A stretch of 64,000 nucleotides of DNA from Massilia sp. WG5 (GTDB lineage: Bacteria > Pseudomonadota > Gammaproteobacteria > Burkholderiales > Burkholderiaceae_D). The notes below the pieces were generated by a model. That model had not been told where the DNA came from and searched no databases. It worked only from the letters and a program-made list of their open reading frames with translations. The DNA is taken from positions 4,526,001 to 4,590,000 of the forward strand of contig NZ_CP012640.2 of NCBI RefSeq assembly GCF_001412595.2. The letters run 5' to 3'. The translations under genes and the position numbers were made by a program. Below, piece after piece: positions 1 to 9,758 of the stretch (positions are counted from its first letter, which is position 1; each line of letters opens with the position of its first letter).

Positions 1-429
1 CCGGGCAGCCCGATGGCCGGCCCGAACGACGACCGCTTCGGCCCGCGCTTCTTCAGCATGGCCAACGCCTACGATGCCGAGACCCGCGAGATGGTGAAGG
101 CCGTGGCCGCGGAGAAGGGCATCACCCTGCACGAAGGCGTCTACCTGTCGACCCCGGGCCCGCACTTCGAGACCGCCGCCGAGATCCGCGCCTTCCGCAC
201 CATGGGCGCGGATATGGTCGGCATGTCGGTGGTCCCGGAAGTGATCGCCGCCCGCCATTGCGGCCTGAAGGTCGCGGGCATGTCCGCCATCACCAACCTG
301 GCCGAAGGCCTGACCCCGTTCCCGCTGTCGCACGAGCAGACCCTGAAATATGCTGCCGTGGCGGCCAAGGACCTGGTGGCGCTGCTGCACGCATTCATCG
401 AACGCCTGGGCGCAACCGCCAAGGCCTAA
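1..429 (+). CDS. Purine nucleoside phosphorylase, 3' part (start outside window)
   Basis: Phosphorolysis of purine (deoxy)nucleosides to base and (deoxy)ribose-1-phosphate. The reading frame is open to base 1, so the ATG at 13 is internal and the true start lies upstream. Visible are GPNDDRFGPRF, then the family-typical stretch GPHFETAAEIRAFRTMGAD followed by VGMSVVPEVIAARHCG and SAITNLAEGL, which fit the C-terminal half of the PNP/XapA type (family usually about 270-300 residues). It lies 109 bases before deoB in the same orientation and supplies its substrate. Whether it is a general PNP or a xanthosine-type enzyme cannot be told from this fragment. Confidence 0.9.
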   Translation, partial: PGSPMAGPNDDRFGPRFFSMANAYDAETREMVKAVAAEKGITLHEGVYLSTPGPHFETAAEIRAFRTMGADMVGMSVVPEVIAARHCGLKVAGMSAITNLAEGLTPFPLSHEQTLKYAAVAAKDLVALLHAFIERLGATAKA

Positions 430-431
430 CA

Positions 432-518
432 CGTCGTCCCCGCGCAGGCGGGGATCCAAGTTTGTCGGGTAGTCGAAACGCACGTAAGCTTGGGTTCCCG
501 CCTCCGCGGGAACGACGG
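432..518. repeat. REP-like palindromic repeat, inverted pair
   Basis: A unit reading CGTCGTCCCCGCGCAGGCGG (432-451, continuing to about 462) is followed by an inverted relative ending at 518 (GGGTTCCCGCCTCCGCGGGA at 492-511). Each unit is a small GC palindrome and the two face each other, as in a REP doublet. Related copies lie at 6569-6600, 24002-24090 and 29766-29797. It fills almost the whole gap between the phosphorylase gene and deoB. Confidence 0.8.
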
Positions 519-538
519 TAGAAAAGAGAGATATTTTT

Positions 539-1732
539 ATGTCACGCGCATTCATCCTCCTGCTTGACTCCTTCGGCCTCGGCGCGCTGCCCGACGCCGA
601 CAAGTACGGCGACACCGGCGCCAATACCCTCGGCCACATCGCCGCATGGGCGGCAAAAGAGGGCAAGCCGATGTCGCTGCCGACCCTCGAAAAGATCGGC
701 CTCGGCGCCGCCGCGCACAAGGCCAGCGGCGCATGGCCGGCCGGTTTCGAACAACGCGAGGGCTTCAGCGGCGCCTGGGGCGTCGCCCGCGAGCAGTCGA
801 CCGGCAAGGACACGCAGAGCGGCCACTGGGAAATCGCCGGCGTGCCGGTGCTGTTCGACTGGGGCTACTTCCCGAAGACCGTGCCGTCCTTCCCGCAAGA
901 GCTGACCGACAAGCTGCAGGAGATCACCGGCGTGGCCGGCTGGCTGGGCAACTGCCACGCTTCCGGCACCACCATCATCAACGAGCTGGGCGACGAGCAT
1001 GTCGCCAGCGGCAAGCCGATCCTGTACACCTCGGCCGACTCGGTGCTGCAGATCGCCGCGCACGAAGAGCACTTCGGCCTGGAGCGCCTGTACGAAGTCT
1101 GCGAAGCAGCCTATGAACTGGTCAAGCCCTACAACATCGGCCGCGTGATCGCCCGTCCTTTCGTCGGCAGCAACGGCAACTACAAGCGCACCAGCAACCG
1201 CCACGACTACGCCGTCCCGCCGGTCGCGCCGACCCTGCTGGACCACGTCAAGGACGCCGGCGGCGAGGTCATCGCGCTGGGTAAAATCAGCGACATCTTC
1301 GCGGGCCAGGGCGTCACCCAGCTGATCAAGGGCGCCGACAACATGGCGCTGTTCGACCGCCTGCTGGAAGTGGCCGACACGGCTGCCGACAAATCGCTCA
1401 CCTTCGTGAACTTCGTCGACTTCGACATGCACTTCGGCCACCGCCGCGACGTGGCGGGATATTCGAACGCACTGCACGAACTGGACGCGCGCCTGCCGGA
1501 CTTCATCGCGAAACTGAAGGAAGGCGACCTGGTCGTGATCACCGCCGACCACGGCTGCGACCCGACCTGGCCCGGCTCCGATCACACCCGCGAACACATC
1601 CCGATGCTGTTCTTCGGCCCGGCCGCGCCCGCGCAGGAACTGCCGGTGGCCGACACCTTCTCCGATATCGGCGCAACGCTTGCCAAACACCTCGGCGTCA
1701 AACCTCTCTCGAACGGAACTGCCCTGCTATGA
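539..1732 (+). CDS. deoB: Phosphopentomutase DeoB
   Basis: Interconverts (deoxy)ribose-1-phosphate and -5-phosphate, linking nucleoside phosphorolysis to DeoC. The 397-residue length is normal for the alkaline-phosphatase-superfamily enzyme. The N-terminal metal motif LLDSFGLGALPDA, the GKDTQSGHWE segment around residue 90 and the C-terminal ADHGCDPTWPGSDHTREH metal-binding stretch are all present. The start is ATG at 539 behind a weakly purine-rich leader (AAAAGAGAG). Its stop overlaps the deoC start (ATGA), implying translational coupling. Cytoplasmic. Confidence 0.96.
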   Translation: MSRAFILLLDSFGLGALPDADKYGDTGANTLGHIAAWAAKEGKPMSLPTLEKIGLGAAAHKASGAWPAGFEQREGFSGAWGVAREQSTGKDTQSGHWEIAGVPVLFDWGYFPKTVPSFPQELTDKLQEITGVAGWLGNCHASGTTIINELGDEHVASGKPILYTSADSVLQIAAHEEHFGLERLYEVCEAAYELVKPYNIGRVIARPFVGSNGNYKRTSNRHDYAVPPVAPTLLDHVKDAGGEVIALGKISDIFAGQGVTQLIKGADNMALFDRLLEVADTAADKSLTFVNFVDFDMHFGHRRDVAGYSNALHELDARLPDFIAKLKEGDLVVITADHGCDPTWPGSDHTREHIPMLFFGPAAPAQELPVADTFSDIGATLAKHLGVKPLSNGTALL

Positions 1733-2685
1733 GCCCGAACCTCGATTTCAAACGTAATACGGCCATCGGCCTCGACCTGGGCTGGATCAACCACCTCAAG
1801 GTCAACCGCAACGCCGCCGACCGCCGCGCCGCCAGCCTGGCGAACCGCCGCACGGTCAAGAAGGACTACCAGGCTGCCTGGCTGGTGAAAGCCATCCAGT
1901 GCATCGACCTGACCACCCTGTCCGGCGACGATACCCCGGGCCGCGTCGAGCGCCTGTGCATGAAGGCGATGCGCCCGCTGCGCACCGACCTGATGCAGGC
2001 ACTGGGCCTGGACAACCTGACCACCGGCGCCGTCTGCGTGTACCACGAGATGATCACCCCGGCCGTGCAGGTGCTGAAGGGCCGCCTGCCGATCGCCGCG
2101 GTGTCGACCGCGTTCCCGGCCGGCCTGTCGAGCATGGAAACCAAGCTGCGCGAGATCGAACTCTCCGTGGCCGCCGGCGCGACCGAGATCGATATCGTGA
2201 TCACCCGCCAGCACGTCCTGACCGGCAACTGGCAGGCGCTGTACGACGAGATGCTGGCCTACCGCCAGGCTTGCGGCGAAGCGCACGTGAAGGCGATCCT
2301 GGCGACCGGCGACCTGGTCACGCTGGAAAACGTGGCCAAGGCCTCGTGGGTCTGCATGATGGCGGGCGCCGACTTCATCAAGACCTCGACCGGCAAGGAA
2401 GGCGTGAACGCGACCATCCCGGTGTCGCTGGTGATGGTGCGCGCGATCCGCGAATACTACGAGCGTACCGGCTTCAAGGTCGGCTACAAGCCGGCCGGCG
2501 GCGTCAGCACCGCCAAGTCCGCGCTGCAGTACCTGACCGTGATGAAGGAAGAGCTGGGCAACGAATGGCTGCAGCCGCACCTGTTCCGCATCGGCGCCTC
2601 CAGCCTGCTGACCGACATCGAGCGCCAGCTCGAGCACCATGTCACGGGCTTCTACTCGGCCGCCCACCGCCACGCGCAACCTTAA
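1729..2685 (+). CDS. deoC: Deoxyribose-phosphate aldolase DeoC
   Basis: Cleaves 2-deoxyribose-5-phosphate to glyceraldehyde-3-phosphate and acetaldehyde. At 318 residues it is the long form, with an N-terminal extension relative to short (about 220-260 residue) bacterial DeoC. The Schiff-base lysine is in GADFIKTSTGKEG (K218) and the second conserved lysine is in GYKPAGGVST (K254). The ATG overlaps the deoB stop by four bases. The acetaldehyde it makes is the likely substrate for the aldehyde dehydrogenase encoded next. Confidence 0.96.
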   Translation: MSPNLDFKRNTAIGLDLGWINHLKVNRNAADRRAASLANRRTVKKDYQAAWLVKAIQCIDLTTLSGDDTPGRVERLCMKAMRPLRTDLMQALGLDNLTTGAVCVYHEMITPAVQVLKGRLPIAAVSTAFPAGLSSMETKLREIELSVAAGATEIDIVITRQHVLTGNWQALYDEMLAYRQACGEAHVKAILATGDLVTLENVAKASWVCMMAGADFIKTSTGKEGVNATIPVSLVMVRAIREYYERTGFKVGYKPAGGVSTAKSALQYLTVMKEELGNEWLQPHLFRIGASSLLTDIERQLEHHVTGFYSAAHRHAQP

Positions 2686-2708
2686 CGTCAAAAATTCACG
2701 GATTCGTC

Positions 2709-5087
2709 ATGCCGACTATTAAAGAGATTCTTCAGACTATGGATTACGGTCCCGCACCCGAAAGCACCAAGGAAGCGCAAGCGTGGCTGGACCAGCATGG
2801 CCGCCGCTTCGGCCTGTTCATCGACGGCGCCTGGCTTGACGCCACGGAGACCTTCGGCTCCTTCAACCCGGCCGACGGCAGCGAACTCGCCCAGGTGACG
2901 CAAGCCACCGGCGACGACGTGGAGCGCGCCGTCGCGGCTGCGCGCCGCGCCCAGCCGGGCTGGGTCGCCATGGGTGGCCACGGCCGCGCCAAGGTGCTGT
3001 ATGCGATCGCCCGCCTGCTGCAGAAGCACGCGCGCCTGTTCGCGGTGCTCGAGACCCTGGACAACGGCAAGACCATCCGCGAGACCCGCGATGCCGACCT
3101 GCCGCTGGCCGCGCGCCACTTCTACCATCACGCGGGCTGGGCCCAGCTGCAGTCGGAAGAATTCGCCGACTACCGCGCCGTCGGCGTGGTCGGCCAGATC
3201 GTGCCGTGGAACTTCCCGCTGCTGATGCTGGCATGGAAGATCGCACCGGCGCTGGCCGCGGGTAACACCATCGTCTTCAAGCCGGCCGAGTTCACCTCGC
3301 TCACGAGCCTGCTGTTCGCCGAGATCTGCCAGCAGGCCGGCGTGCCGGCGGGCGTGGTCAATATCGTCACCGGCGACGGCCGCGTGGGCGAAGCCATCGT
3401 GAACCACCCGGGCATCGACAAGCTGGCCTTCACCGGCTCGACCGAAGTCGGCCGCATCATCCGCAAGGCCACCGCCGGCACCGGCAAGAAGCTGTCGCTG
3501 GAACTGGGCGGCAAGTCGCCCTTCATCGTCTTCGAAGATGCGGACCTCGACGCCGCCGTCGAAGGCCTGGTCGATTCGATCTGGTTCAACCAGGGCCAGG
3601 TCTGCTGCGCCGGCTCGCGCCTGCTGGTGCAGGAATCGGTCTACCCGCGCTTCATCGCCAAGGTCAAGGCGCGCATGCAGAACCTGCGTGTCGGCTCGCC
3701 GCTCGACAAGTCGAACGACATCGGCGCGCTGGTCGATCCGGTGCAGCAGCAGCGCATCCACGGCCTGGTCGAAGCGGCCCGGCTCGAGGGCTGCGAAATC
3801 TGGCAGCCGGCCTGCGAAGCGCCTGCCGCCGGTGCCTGGTACCTGCCGACCCTGATCACCGGCGCCTCGACCTCGGCGGCCGTGGCCCAGACCGAAATCT
3901 TCGGCCCGGTGCTGGTGGCGATGAGCTTCCGCACCCCGGGTGAAGCGGTCCAGCTGGCCAACAACACCGTCTACGGCCTGGCCGCCTGCGTCTGGACCGA
4001 GTCGATCAGCCTGGCGCTGGACGTCGCCCCGGCCATCAAGGCGGGCGTGGTGTGGATCAATACCGCGAACCAGTTCGACGCCGCCTGCGGCTTCGGCGGT
4101 TACAAGGAATCGGGCTTCGGCCGCGAAGGCGGCAAGGAGGGCATGTACGAGTACTTGACCCCGCTGGCGGAAGACCGCCGCCCGGCCGCGCCGCTCATCG
4201 CCGAGAAGGGGAAAGTGAAGCAGTCGGAAGAGGGCAACCCGTTCGCCGTCGACCGCACCGCCAAGCTCTACATCGGCGGCAAGCAGGCCCGCCCGGACGG
4301 CGCCTACAGCCGTGCGATCGTGGGTGCGAACGGCGCCTTCCTGGCCGATATCGGCGAAGGCAACCGCAAGGACATCCGCAACGCCGTCGAAGCCGCGCAC
4401 AAGGCGGCCGGCTGGTCCAAGGCCACCGCGCACAACCGCGCGCAGGTGCTGTACTACATCGCCGAGAACCTGGCCGTGCGCGCCGACGAATTCGCGTCGC
4501 GCATCGCCCAGCAGACCGGTTCGAAGAACGCCGCCGCCGAAGTCCAGGCCTCGATCGAGCGCCTGTTCTACTGGGCCGCCTGGGCCGACAAGTACGACGG
4601 CCTGGCGCACCAGCCGCCGATGCACGGCATCACCGTGGCGCTGAACGAGCCGGTCGGCGTGATCGGCATCGTCTGCCCGAACGAGAATCCGCTGCTGGGC
4701 TTCGTCTCGCTGGTGGCCCCGGCCCTGGCGCTGGGCAACCGCGTGATCGCCGTGCCGTCGGAAGCGCATCCGCTGTCCGCGCTGGACCTGTACCAGGTGC
4801 TGGACACCTCGGACCTGCCGGGCGGCGCGCTGAACATCGTCACCGGCTCGGCTGACGAACTGGCGCGCACGCTGGCCTCGCACTTCGACGTCGACGCCGT
4901 GTGGCGCCACGACGGCTCGGCGGAAGGTTGCGCCGAAGTCGAGCGTCTGTCGGCCGAGTCGCTGAAGCGCACCTGGACCGGCGGCGCGAAGGGCCGCGAC
5001 TGGTTCGATCCGAAGCAGGCTTGCGGCAAGACTGTGCTGCAGCATGCGTCGCAAGTCAAAAACGTCTGGATCCCGTACGGCGTCTGA
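2709..5087 (+). CDS. Tandem-domain aldehyde dehydrogenase, ALDH16-like
   Basis: A 792-residue NAD(P)-type aldehyde dehydrogenase with two ALDH domains in one chain. The N-terminal domain (about 1-480) looks active: E265 in LSLELGGKSP and nucleophile C299 in NQGQVCCAGSR. The C-terminal domain (about 510-792) keeps the cofactor-domain fold signature (GVIGIVCPNENPLLGFVSLV) but ends without a catalytic Cys motif. A full domain fused to a degenerate one, at about 800 residues, is the architecture of the ALDH16 family. Start chosen at ATG 2709; the frame is open upstream but only as a shadow of deoC. Placed between deoC and deoA, it probably oxidises the acetaldehyde released by DeoC. Substrate is inference. 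Confidence 0.88.
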   Translation: MPTIKEILQTMDYGPAPESTKEAQAWLDQHGRRFGLFIDGAWLDATETFGSFNPADGSELAQVTQATGDDVERAVAAARRAQPGWVAMGGHGRAKVLYAIARLLQKHARLFAVLETLDNGKTIRETRDADLPLAARHFYHHAGWAQLQSEEFADYRAVGVVGQIVPWNFPLLMLAWKIAPALAAGNTIVFKPAEFTSLTSLLFAEICQQAGVPAGVVNIVTGDGRVGEAIVNHPGIDKLAFTGSTEVGRIIRKATAGTGKKLSLELGGKSPFIVFEDADLDAAVEGLVDSIWFNQGQVCCAGSRLLVQESVYPRFIAKVKARMQNLRVGSPLDKSNDIGALVDPVQQQRIHGLVEAARLEGCEIWQPACEAPAAGAWYLPTLITGASTSAAVAQTEIFGPVLVAMSFRTPGEAVQLANNTVYGLAACVWTESISLALDVAPAIKAGVVWINTANQFDAACGFGGYKESGFGREGGKEGMYEYLTPLAEDRRPAAPLIAEKGKVKQSEEGNPFAVDRTAKLYIGGKQARPDGAYSRAIVGANGAFLADIGEGNRKDIRNAVEAAHKAAGWSKATAHNRAQVLYYIAENLAVRADEFASRIAQQTGSKNAAAEVQASIERLFYWAAWADKYDGLAHQPPMHGITVALNEPVGVIGIVCPNENPLLGFVSLVAPALALGNRVIAVPSEAHPLSALDLYQVLDTSDLPGGALNIVTGSADELARTLASHFDVDAVWRHDGSAEGCAEVERLSAESLKRTWTGGAKGRDWFDPKQACGKTVLQHASQVKNVWIPYGV

Positions 5088-5207
5088 GGGAACCTCGATA
5101 AACCTACTGCGCGTTGGATTGTTGGCCTGCGATGCTCGCCGTACCGAATGTACGGCTGCGCTTCTCGGCCAACACTCCTTCCGCTCGCTACGGTTTCTCG
5201 AGGTCCC
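5088..5207. repeat. Nested imperfect palindrome, REP/MITE-like
   Basis: Outer arms GGGAACCTCGA (5088-5098) and TCGAGGTCCC (5198-5207) enclose inner arms TTGGCC (5122-5127) / GGCCAA (5167-5172) and GCCGTAC (5138-5144) / GTACGGC (5150-5156), giving a cruciform-like structure. It begins right after the aldehyde dehydrogenase stop and fills most of the gap before deoA. No open frame of note. It differs in sequence from the GTCGTCCCCGC repeats, so it is a second repeat type; only one copy is in the window. Confidence 0.6.
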
Positions 5208-5238
5208 GATACGTTCGTAAAAAATTGAAAGAAGCATT

Positions 5239-6561
<1,323 letters not shown>

Positions 6562-6568
6562 ACCACTA

Positions 6569-6600
6569 CCGTCGTCCCCGCGCAGGCGGGGACCCAAGTT
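6569..6600. repeat. REP-like repeat, single unit
   Basis: GTCGTCCCCGCGCAGGCGGG at 6571-6590, continuing as GACCCAAGTT, nearly identical to the unit at 432-462. It ends four bases before the cdd start codon, so the ribosome-binding region of cdd consists of repeat sequence. Confidence 0.8.
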
Positions 6601-6604
6601 CATC

Positions 6605-7009
6605 ATGAAATACGACAAACTGATCGACGAAGCCCGCGCCGCCCGCGAACTGGCCTACACGCCGTACTCGAAGTTCAAGGTCGGCGCCGCGCTGGAATGC
6701 AGGGACGGCCGCATCTTCCGCGGCTGTAACGTCGAAAATGCTTCCTACGGCCTGTGCAACTGCGCCGAGCGCACGGCCTTCTTCTCGGCCATCGCCCACG
6801 GCTACAAACCCGGCGACTTCACGGCCCTGGCCGTGATCGGCGACACCGAGGGCCCGATCGCCCCTTGCGGCGCCTGCCGCCAGGTGGTCCTGGAACTGGG
6901 TGGCAACGAGCTGCCGGTGGTGCTGACCAACCTGAAGGGCGACCTGATGGAGACCACCGCGGCCGCTCAATTGCCGAATGCCTTCGGTGGCTGGGACCTG
7001 CAGAAATAA
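6605..7009 (+). CDS. cdd: Cytidine deaminase
   Basis: Deaminates (deoxy)cytidine to (deoxy)uridine, making substrate for DeoA-type phosphorolysis. The 134 residues match the homotetrameric short-form enzyme. Zinc and catalytic residues are visible: C53-A-E55 in NCAERTAF, and C88 and C91 in PCGACRQVV. The only purine-rich stretch before ATG 6605 is GGCGGGGAC inside the REP-like unit, about 13 bases upstream, an odd ribosome-binding site. Last gene of the nucleoside operon; a terminator follows at 7120. Confidence 0.96.
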   Translation: MKYDKLIDEARAARELAYTPYSKFKVGAALECRDGRIFRGCNVENASYGLCNCAERTAFFSAIAHGYKPGDFTALAVIGDTEGPIAPCGACRQVVLELGGNELPVVLTNLKGDLMETTAAAQLPNAFGGWDLQK

Positions 7010-7036
7010 TCGGGAAAAGCCGGCGGGACCTCTATC

Positions 7037-7053
7037 CTATTCGAAACGAATAG
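7037..7053. promoter_or_regulatory. Perfect inverted repeat, possible operator
   Basis: CTATTCG-AAA-CGAATAG, 7-bp arms and a 3-base spacer, 27 bases after the cdd stop. It is AT-rich against a GC-rich background. It could be an operator for the downstream PEP-CTERM gene or a structure at the cdd mRNA end. No factor can be assigned. Confidence 0.35.
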
Positions 7054-7119
7054 TGCGCTGCGCATGGATGAGTTGCGGTAGTGTTTATTAACTCCGATGC
7101 AACAAATTCGAGAGGATCC

Positions 7120-7165
7120 CGCCCGGTCTGCCGCTGATGTCGGCACAGGATGACCGGGCGTTTTC
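7120..7165 (+). terminator. Hairpin terminator after cdd
   Basis: Perfect 9-bp stem CGCCCGGTC (7120-7128) / GACCGGGCG (7152-7160), followed directly by TTTTC. The loop itself holds a small stem (TGCCG/CGGCA). It closes the nucleoside operon. Confidence 0.75.
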
Positions 7166-7202
7166 ATGTTCTTCGACAGCGATGTCCTGTTCATAAAAAA
7201 CC

Positions 7203-7907
7203 ATGAAAAACACCTGTGCTTCACTTGCCGTCGCGCTCGCGGCGGTTTTCGCCTCCATCAACCCGGCACAAGCGACTGTCATCGACTTCAACGGCCTTTC
7301 CGGTGCTCCTTATCCGGGAGGGTATGCGGCGTATGGCGGTCTCTATACCTACATCGAAGGTCCGGTGAGCCTGCAAGGCTTTACTTTCGTGCCGACCAAT
7401 CCCTATCCGTATCAGTATTTCGCGGGCGATCTCAACGCCCTTATTTTTTGCTATGGCTGGAACGATCATTGCGCCGCGAATGCTACCGATTACCTGTTGA
7501 GCTCGGCGACGCAGTCGATCCGGCGCAGCGACGGCGGTGTGTTCAAGCTGAACGCGTTTGACCTCGGCAATTATGTCGACGACGACGACGCCAGTCCGGC
7601 CCAGTCCAGCTTCCTGGTCGAAGCCCGGCGCGCCGATGGCAGCACCGTCAGCCAGATCATCATGCTGGATGCGATACCCAACTACGCATCCGGCCCTGCC
7701 GGCGACCTCAATCATTTCACCTTTACCGGCTTCGACAACATCACCTCCGTGAACATCAATCTGCTGACGGCGCGGAAGTGGACCGGCATGGTGCTGGACA
7801 ACGTCGACGTAACGGCGCTCGGTTCCGCCCAGGTCCCGGAACCGGCTTCACTGGCCCTGCTGGGCATCGGCCTGGTCGGCCTGCTGCGCCGGCGCCCGCG
7901 CTCCTGA
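7203..7907 (+). CDS. PEP-CTERM sorting domain protein
   Basis: An exported 234-residue protein of unknown function. It has an N-terminal signal peptide (about 1-24, ending PAQA) and a C-terminal PEP-CTERM tail: VPEPASLALLGIGLVGLL followed by RRRPRS. By family knowledge such tails are recognised by an exosortase (EpsH/XrtA type) usually linked to exopolysaccharide; none is encoded here. The body begins VIDFNGLSG and is Gly/Tyr/Asp-rich, as in many surface proteins of this class, with no recognised catalytic motif. No clear Shine-Dalgarno precedes ATG 7203. Confidence 0.85.
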   Translation: MKNTCASLAVALAAVFASINPAQATVIDFNGLSGAPYPGGYAAYGGLYTYIEGPVSLQGFTFVPTNPYPYQYFAGDLNALIFCYGWNDHCAANATDYLLSSATQSIRRSDGGVFKLNAFDLGNYVDDDDASPAQSSFLVEARRADGSTVSQIIMLDAIPNYASGPAGDLNHFTFTGFDNITSVNINLLTARKWTGMVLDNVDVTALGSAQVPEPASLALLGIGLVGLLRRRPRS

Positions 7908-8112
7908 CATCCTGCAGGCCCGTGAGCCAATCGGGGCGCAGCGCCGATGCCGGGATCACGGCGGCAACGCCCTGCGGCTGGCGGCGACCTGCGTCCCTTC
8001 CACGACCTCGAACACGGTATCGCCCGCTTCAAGGGACTATAAATCCGACTTGAAATCCTGACCACACCCTCAACATGGGGCTTATCCGGATTCATATTAA
8101 GGAGGCAAGGTC

Positions 8113-8904
8113 ATGAGCCCGCAAGATTCACAGATGTTGCACGATTTCCTGAGCCAGCTGATCCAGGCGCGCGGTATCCAGAAAGATCCGGAAGCCGACG
8201 CGCAGATCCAGCGCGCGGTCGCCCAGCAGCCGGACGCCGCCTACCTGCTGGTGCAGCGCTCGCTGCTGCTGGAGCAGGCGCTGAAGGGCGCCAAGGACCA
8301 GATTGCACAGTTGCAAGACCAGATGCGCAGCGCCCAGCAGGGCGATCGGCGATTCCTCGACGCCAATACCTGGGGCAACAGCGGCGCTTCGCAGCCCGCC
8401 AATGCGCAGATGCAGCAGGAGCGGCGCGAATACCAGCGCGATCCGCGCGACTATCCACCGCAATACCAGCAGCAGTATCAGCCGCAATACCAGCAGCCGC
8501 CGGCGGGCGGCGGCATGTTCGGCGCGCGTTCCGGCGGCTTCCTGGGCGGCGGCGGTGGCCTGCTGGGCTCGATCGCGGCCACCGCGGCCGGCGTCGCAGC
8601 GGGCAACTTCCTGTTCCAGGGTATCGAAAACATGTTCGGACACCACGAGCGTGGCGGCAATCATCTGCTGAACAGCGATGATCCGGGCAACAATCTGTTC
8701 AACGACCAGTCGGGCAGTTCGCTGGCCGATCAGGCCGGCCTCGGCGACGTCGGCCAGTCCTCCGGCAACCGCCTGCTCGACAGCGGGTCCGGCGACGTCG
8801 CCTCGGAAGGCCTGTTCGACAGTGGCCTCGACGACGGCGGGAGCCTGGACAGCAATGGCGGCTTCTTCGACGGCGACGGCTCCGACGAAGGCCTGTTCGG
8901 CTGA
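8113..8904 (+). CDS. DUF2076 family protein
   Basis: A 263-residue protein recognised by its N-terminus (SPQDSQMLHDFLSQL, then AYLLVQRSLLLEQALK), a helical DUF2076 signature extending to about residue 75. Then come a Gln/Tyr/Pro-rich stretch (about 98-135), a Gly-rich hydrophobic segment (about 136-175, GGGMFGARSGGFLGGGGG) and an acidic Gly/Ser/Asp tail ending DGSDEGLFG. A strong AAGGAGG leader precedes ATG 8113. Function unknown; often annotated as a periplasmic ligand-binding sensor, which I cannot support. The 205-base gap upstream shows only this leader. Confidence 0.82.
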   Translation: MSPQDSQMLHDFLSQLIQARGIQKDPEADAQIQRAVAQQPDAAYLLVQRSLLLEQALKGAKDQIAQLQDQMRSAQQGDRRFLDANTWGNSGASQPANAQMQQERREYQRDPRDYPPQYQQQYQPQYQQPPAGGGMFGARSGGFLGGGGGLLGSIAATAAGVAAGNFLFQGIENMFGHHERGGNHLLNSDDPGNNLFNDQSGSSLADQAGLGDVGQSSGNRLLDSGSGDVASEGLFDSGLDDGGSLDSNGGFFDGDGSDEGLFG

Positions 8905-8945
8905 CACTCCCTCAGGGCCGCGGCACAGCGAGCCGCGGCGGCGAC

Positions 8946-9758
8946 TCACATCTGCTGGAACAGATAGGTGTGATTGCGGCTCACCTCGAGCTCGAACGGC
9001 TGGTTGCGCAGCCTGAGCATATGGCGTCCGCGCAGGTCGCGCGTGACTTCGCCGATGGCGTCCACGCGCACCAGGGTCGAGCGGTGGATGCGCCAGAACT
9101 CGTCCGGGTCGAGCTCTTCGGCCAGCTCCTTCAGCGTCTTGCGGATCAGGAATTCGCCGCCGGCCGTCTGCACCCGCGTGTACTTTTCGTCGGACTGGAA
9201 GAACAGCACTTCGCGCGTGCTCACCATGCGCAGGCTGGCGCCGACCTGGGCCTGGATCCAGTGCAGGTAGCCGGTCTTCGGCCTGCCGTTGCCCATGTTC
9301 TGCCCCCGGTTTTCCAGCAGCGACGTCAGCCTGGCCAGCTGCTGGCCGATGTCCGGCTGCGCGGGCGCGGGCGCCTGGCGTTGCGATTTCAGTTGCAGCT
9401 GCAGGCGTGCGCAGGTCGTCGCCAGGCGCTCGGCGCTCACCGGCTTGAGCAGGTAGTCGAGCGCGCCCTGTTCGAAGGCGTCCAGCGCGTACTGGTCGTA
9501 GGCGGTGGCGAACACGATGTGCGAGTGCCGGTACAGCCGGCGCGCGGCGTCGATGCCGCTCAGGCCCGGCATGCGGATGTCGAGGAAGGCGATGTCGGGC
9601 CGGAGCCGCTCGCCCAGTTCGACGGCCTCGACGCCGTTCGCGGCTTCGGCGACGATCTTCAGTTCCGGCCAGGCCGCCGCCAGGCGCGCGCGCAGCAGGT
9701 CGCGCATCGGCGCTTCGTCGTCGGCGATCATGGCGGTCAGTACGCCTTCCTCGTTCAT
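8946..9758 (-). CDS. LytTR-family response regulator
   Basis: A 270-residue DNA-binding response regulator. The receiver domain (about 7-125) has the acidic pocket IADDEAP, phospho-acceptor D60 in IAFLDIRMPG and conserved K105 in YLLKP. A proline/glutamine linker leads to a C-terminal LytTR domain (about 168-270, with FFQSDEKYTRV, EEFLIRKTL-like and FWRIHRSTLVRVDAI segments). It overlaps the upstream kinase gene by four bases (ATGA), so the two are co-translated. LytTR regulators bind paired direct repeats; candidates lie in the conserved blocks at 10716-10818 and 15841-15943. Confidence 0.93.
   Translation of the reverse strand: MNEEGVLTAMIADDEAPMRDLLRARLAAAWPELKIVAEAANGVEAVELGERLRPDIAFLDIRMPGLSGIDAARRLYRHSHIVFATAYDQYALDAFEQGALDYLLKPVSAERLATTCARLQLQLKSQRQAPAPAQPDIGQQLARLTSLLENRGQNMGNGRPKTGYLHWIQAQVGASLRMVSTREVLFFQSDEKYTRVQTAGGEFLIRKTLKELAEELDPDEFWRIHRSTLVRVDAIGEVTRDLRGRHMLRLRNQPFELEVSRNHTYLFQQM

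Noticed and set aside
7203..7907. PEP-CTERM gene considered as part of the nucleoside operon.
   Set aside because: A strong hairpin terminator lies between cdd and this gene, and the product is an unrelated exported protein.
8905..8945. GCCGCGG-rich dyad after the DUF2076 gene considered as a bidirectional terminator.
   Set aside because: Imperfect stem and no T-run on either strand.
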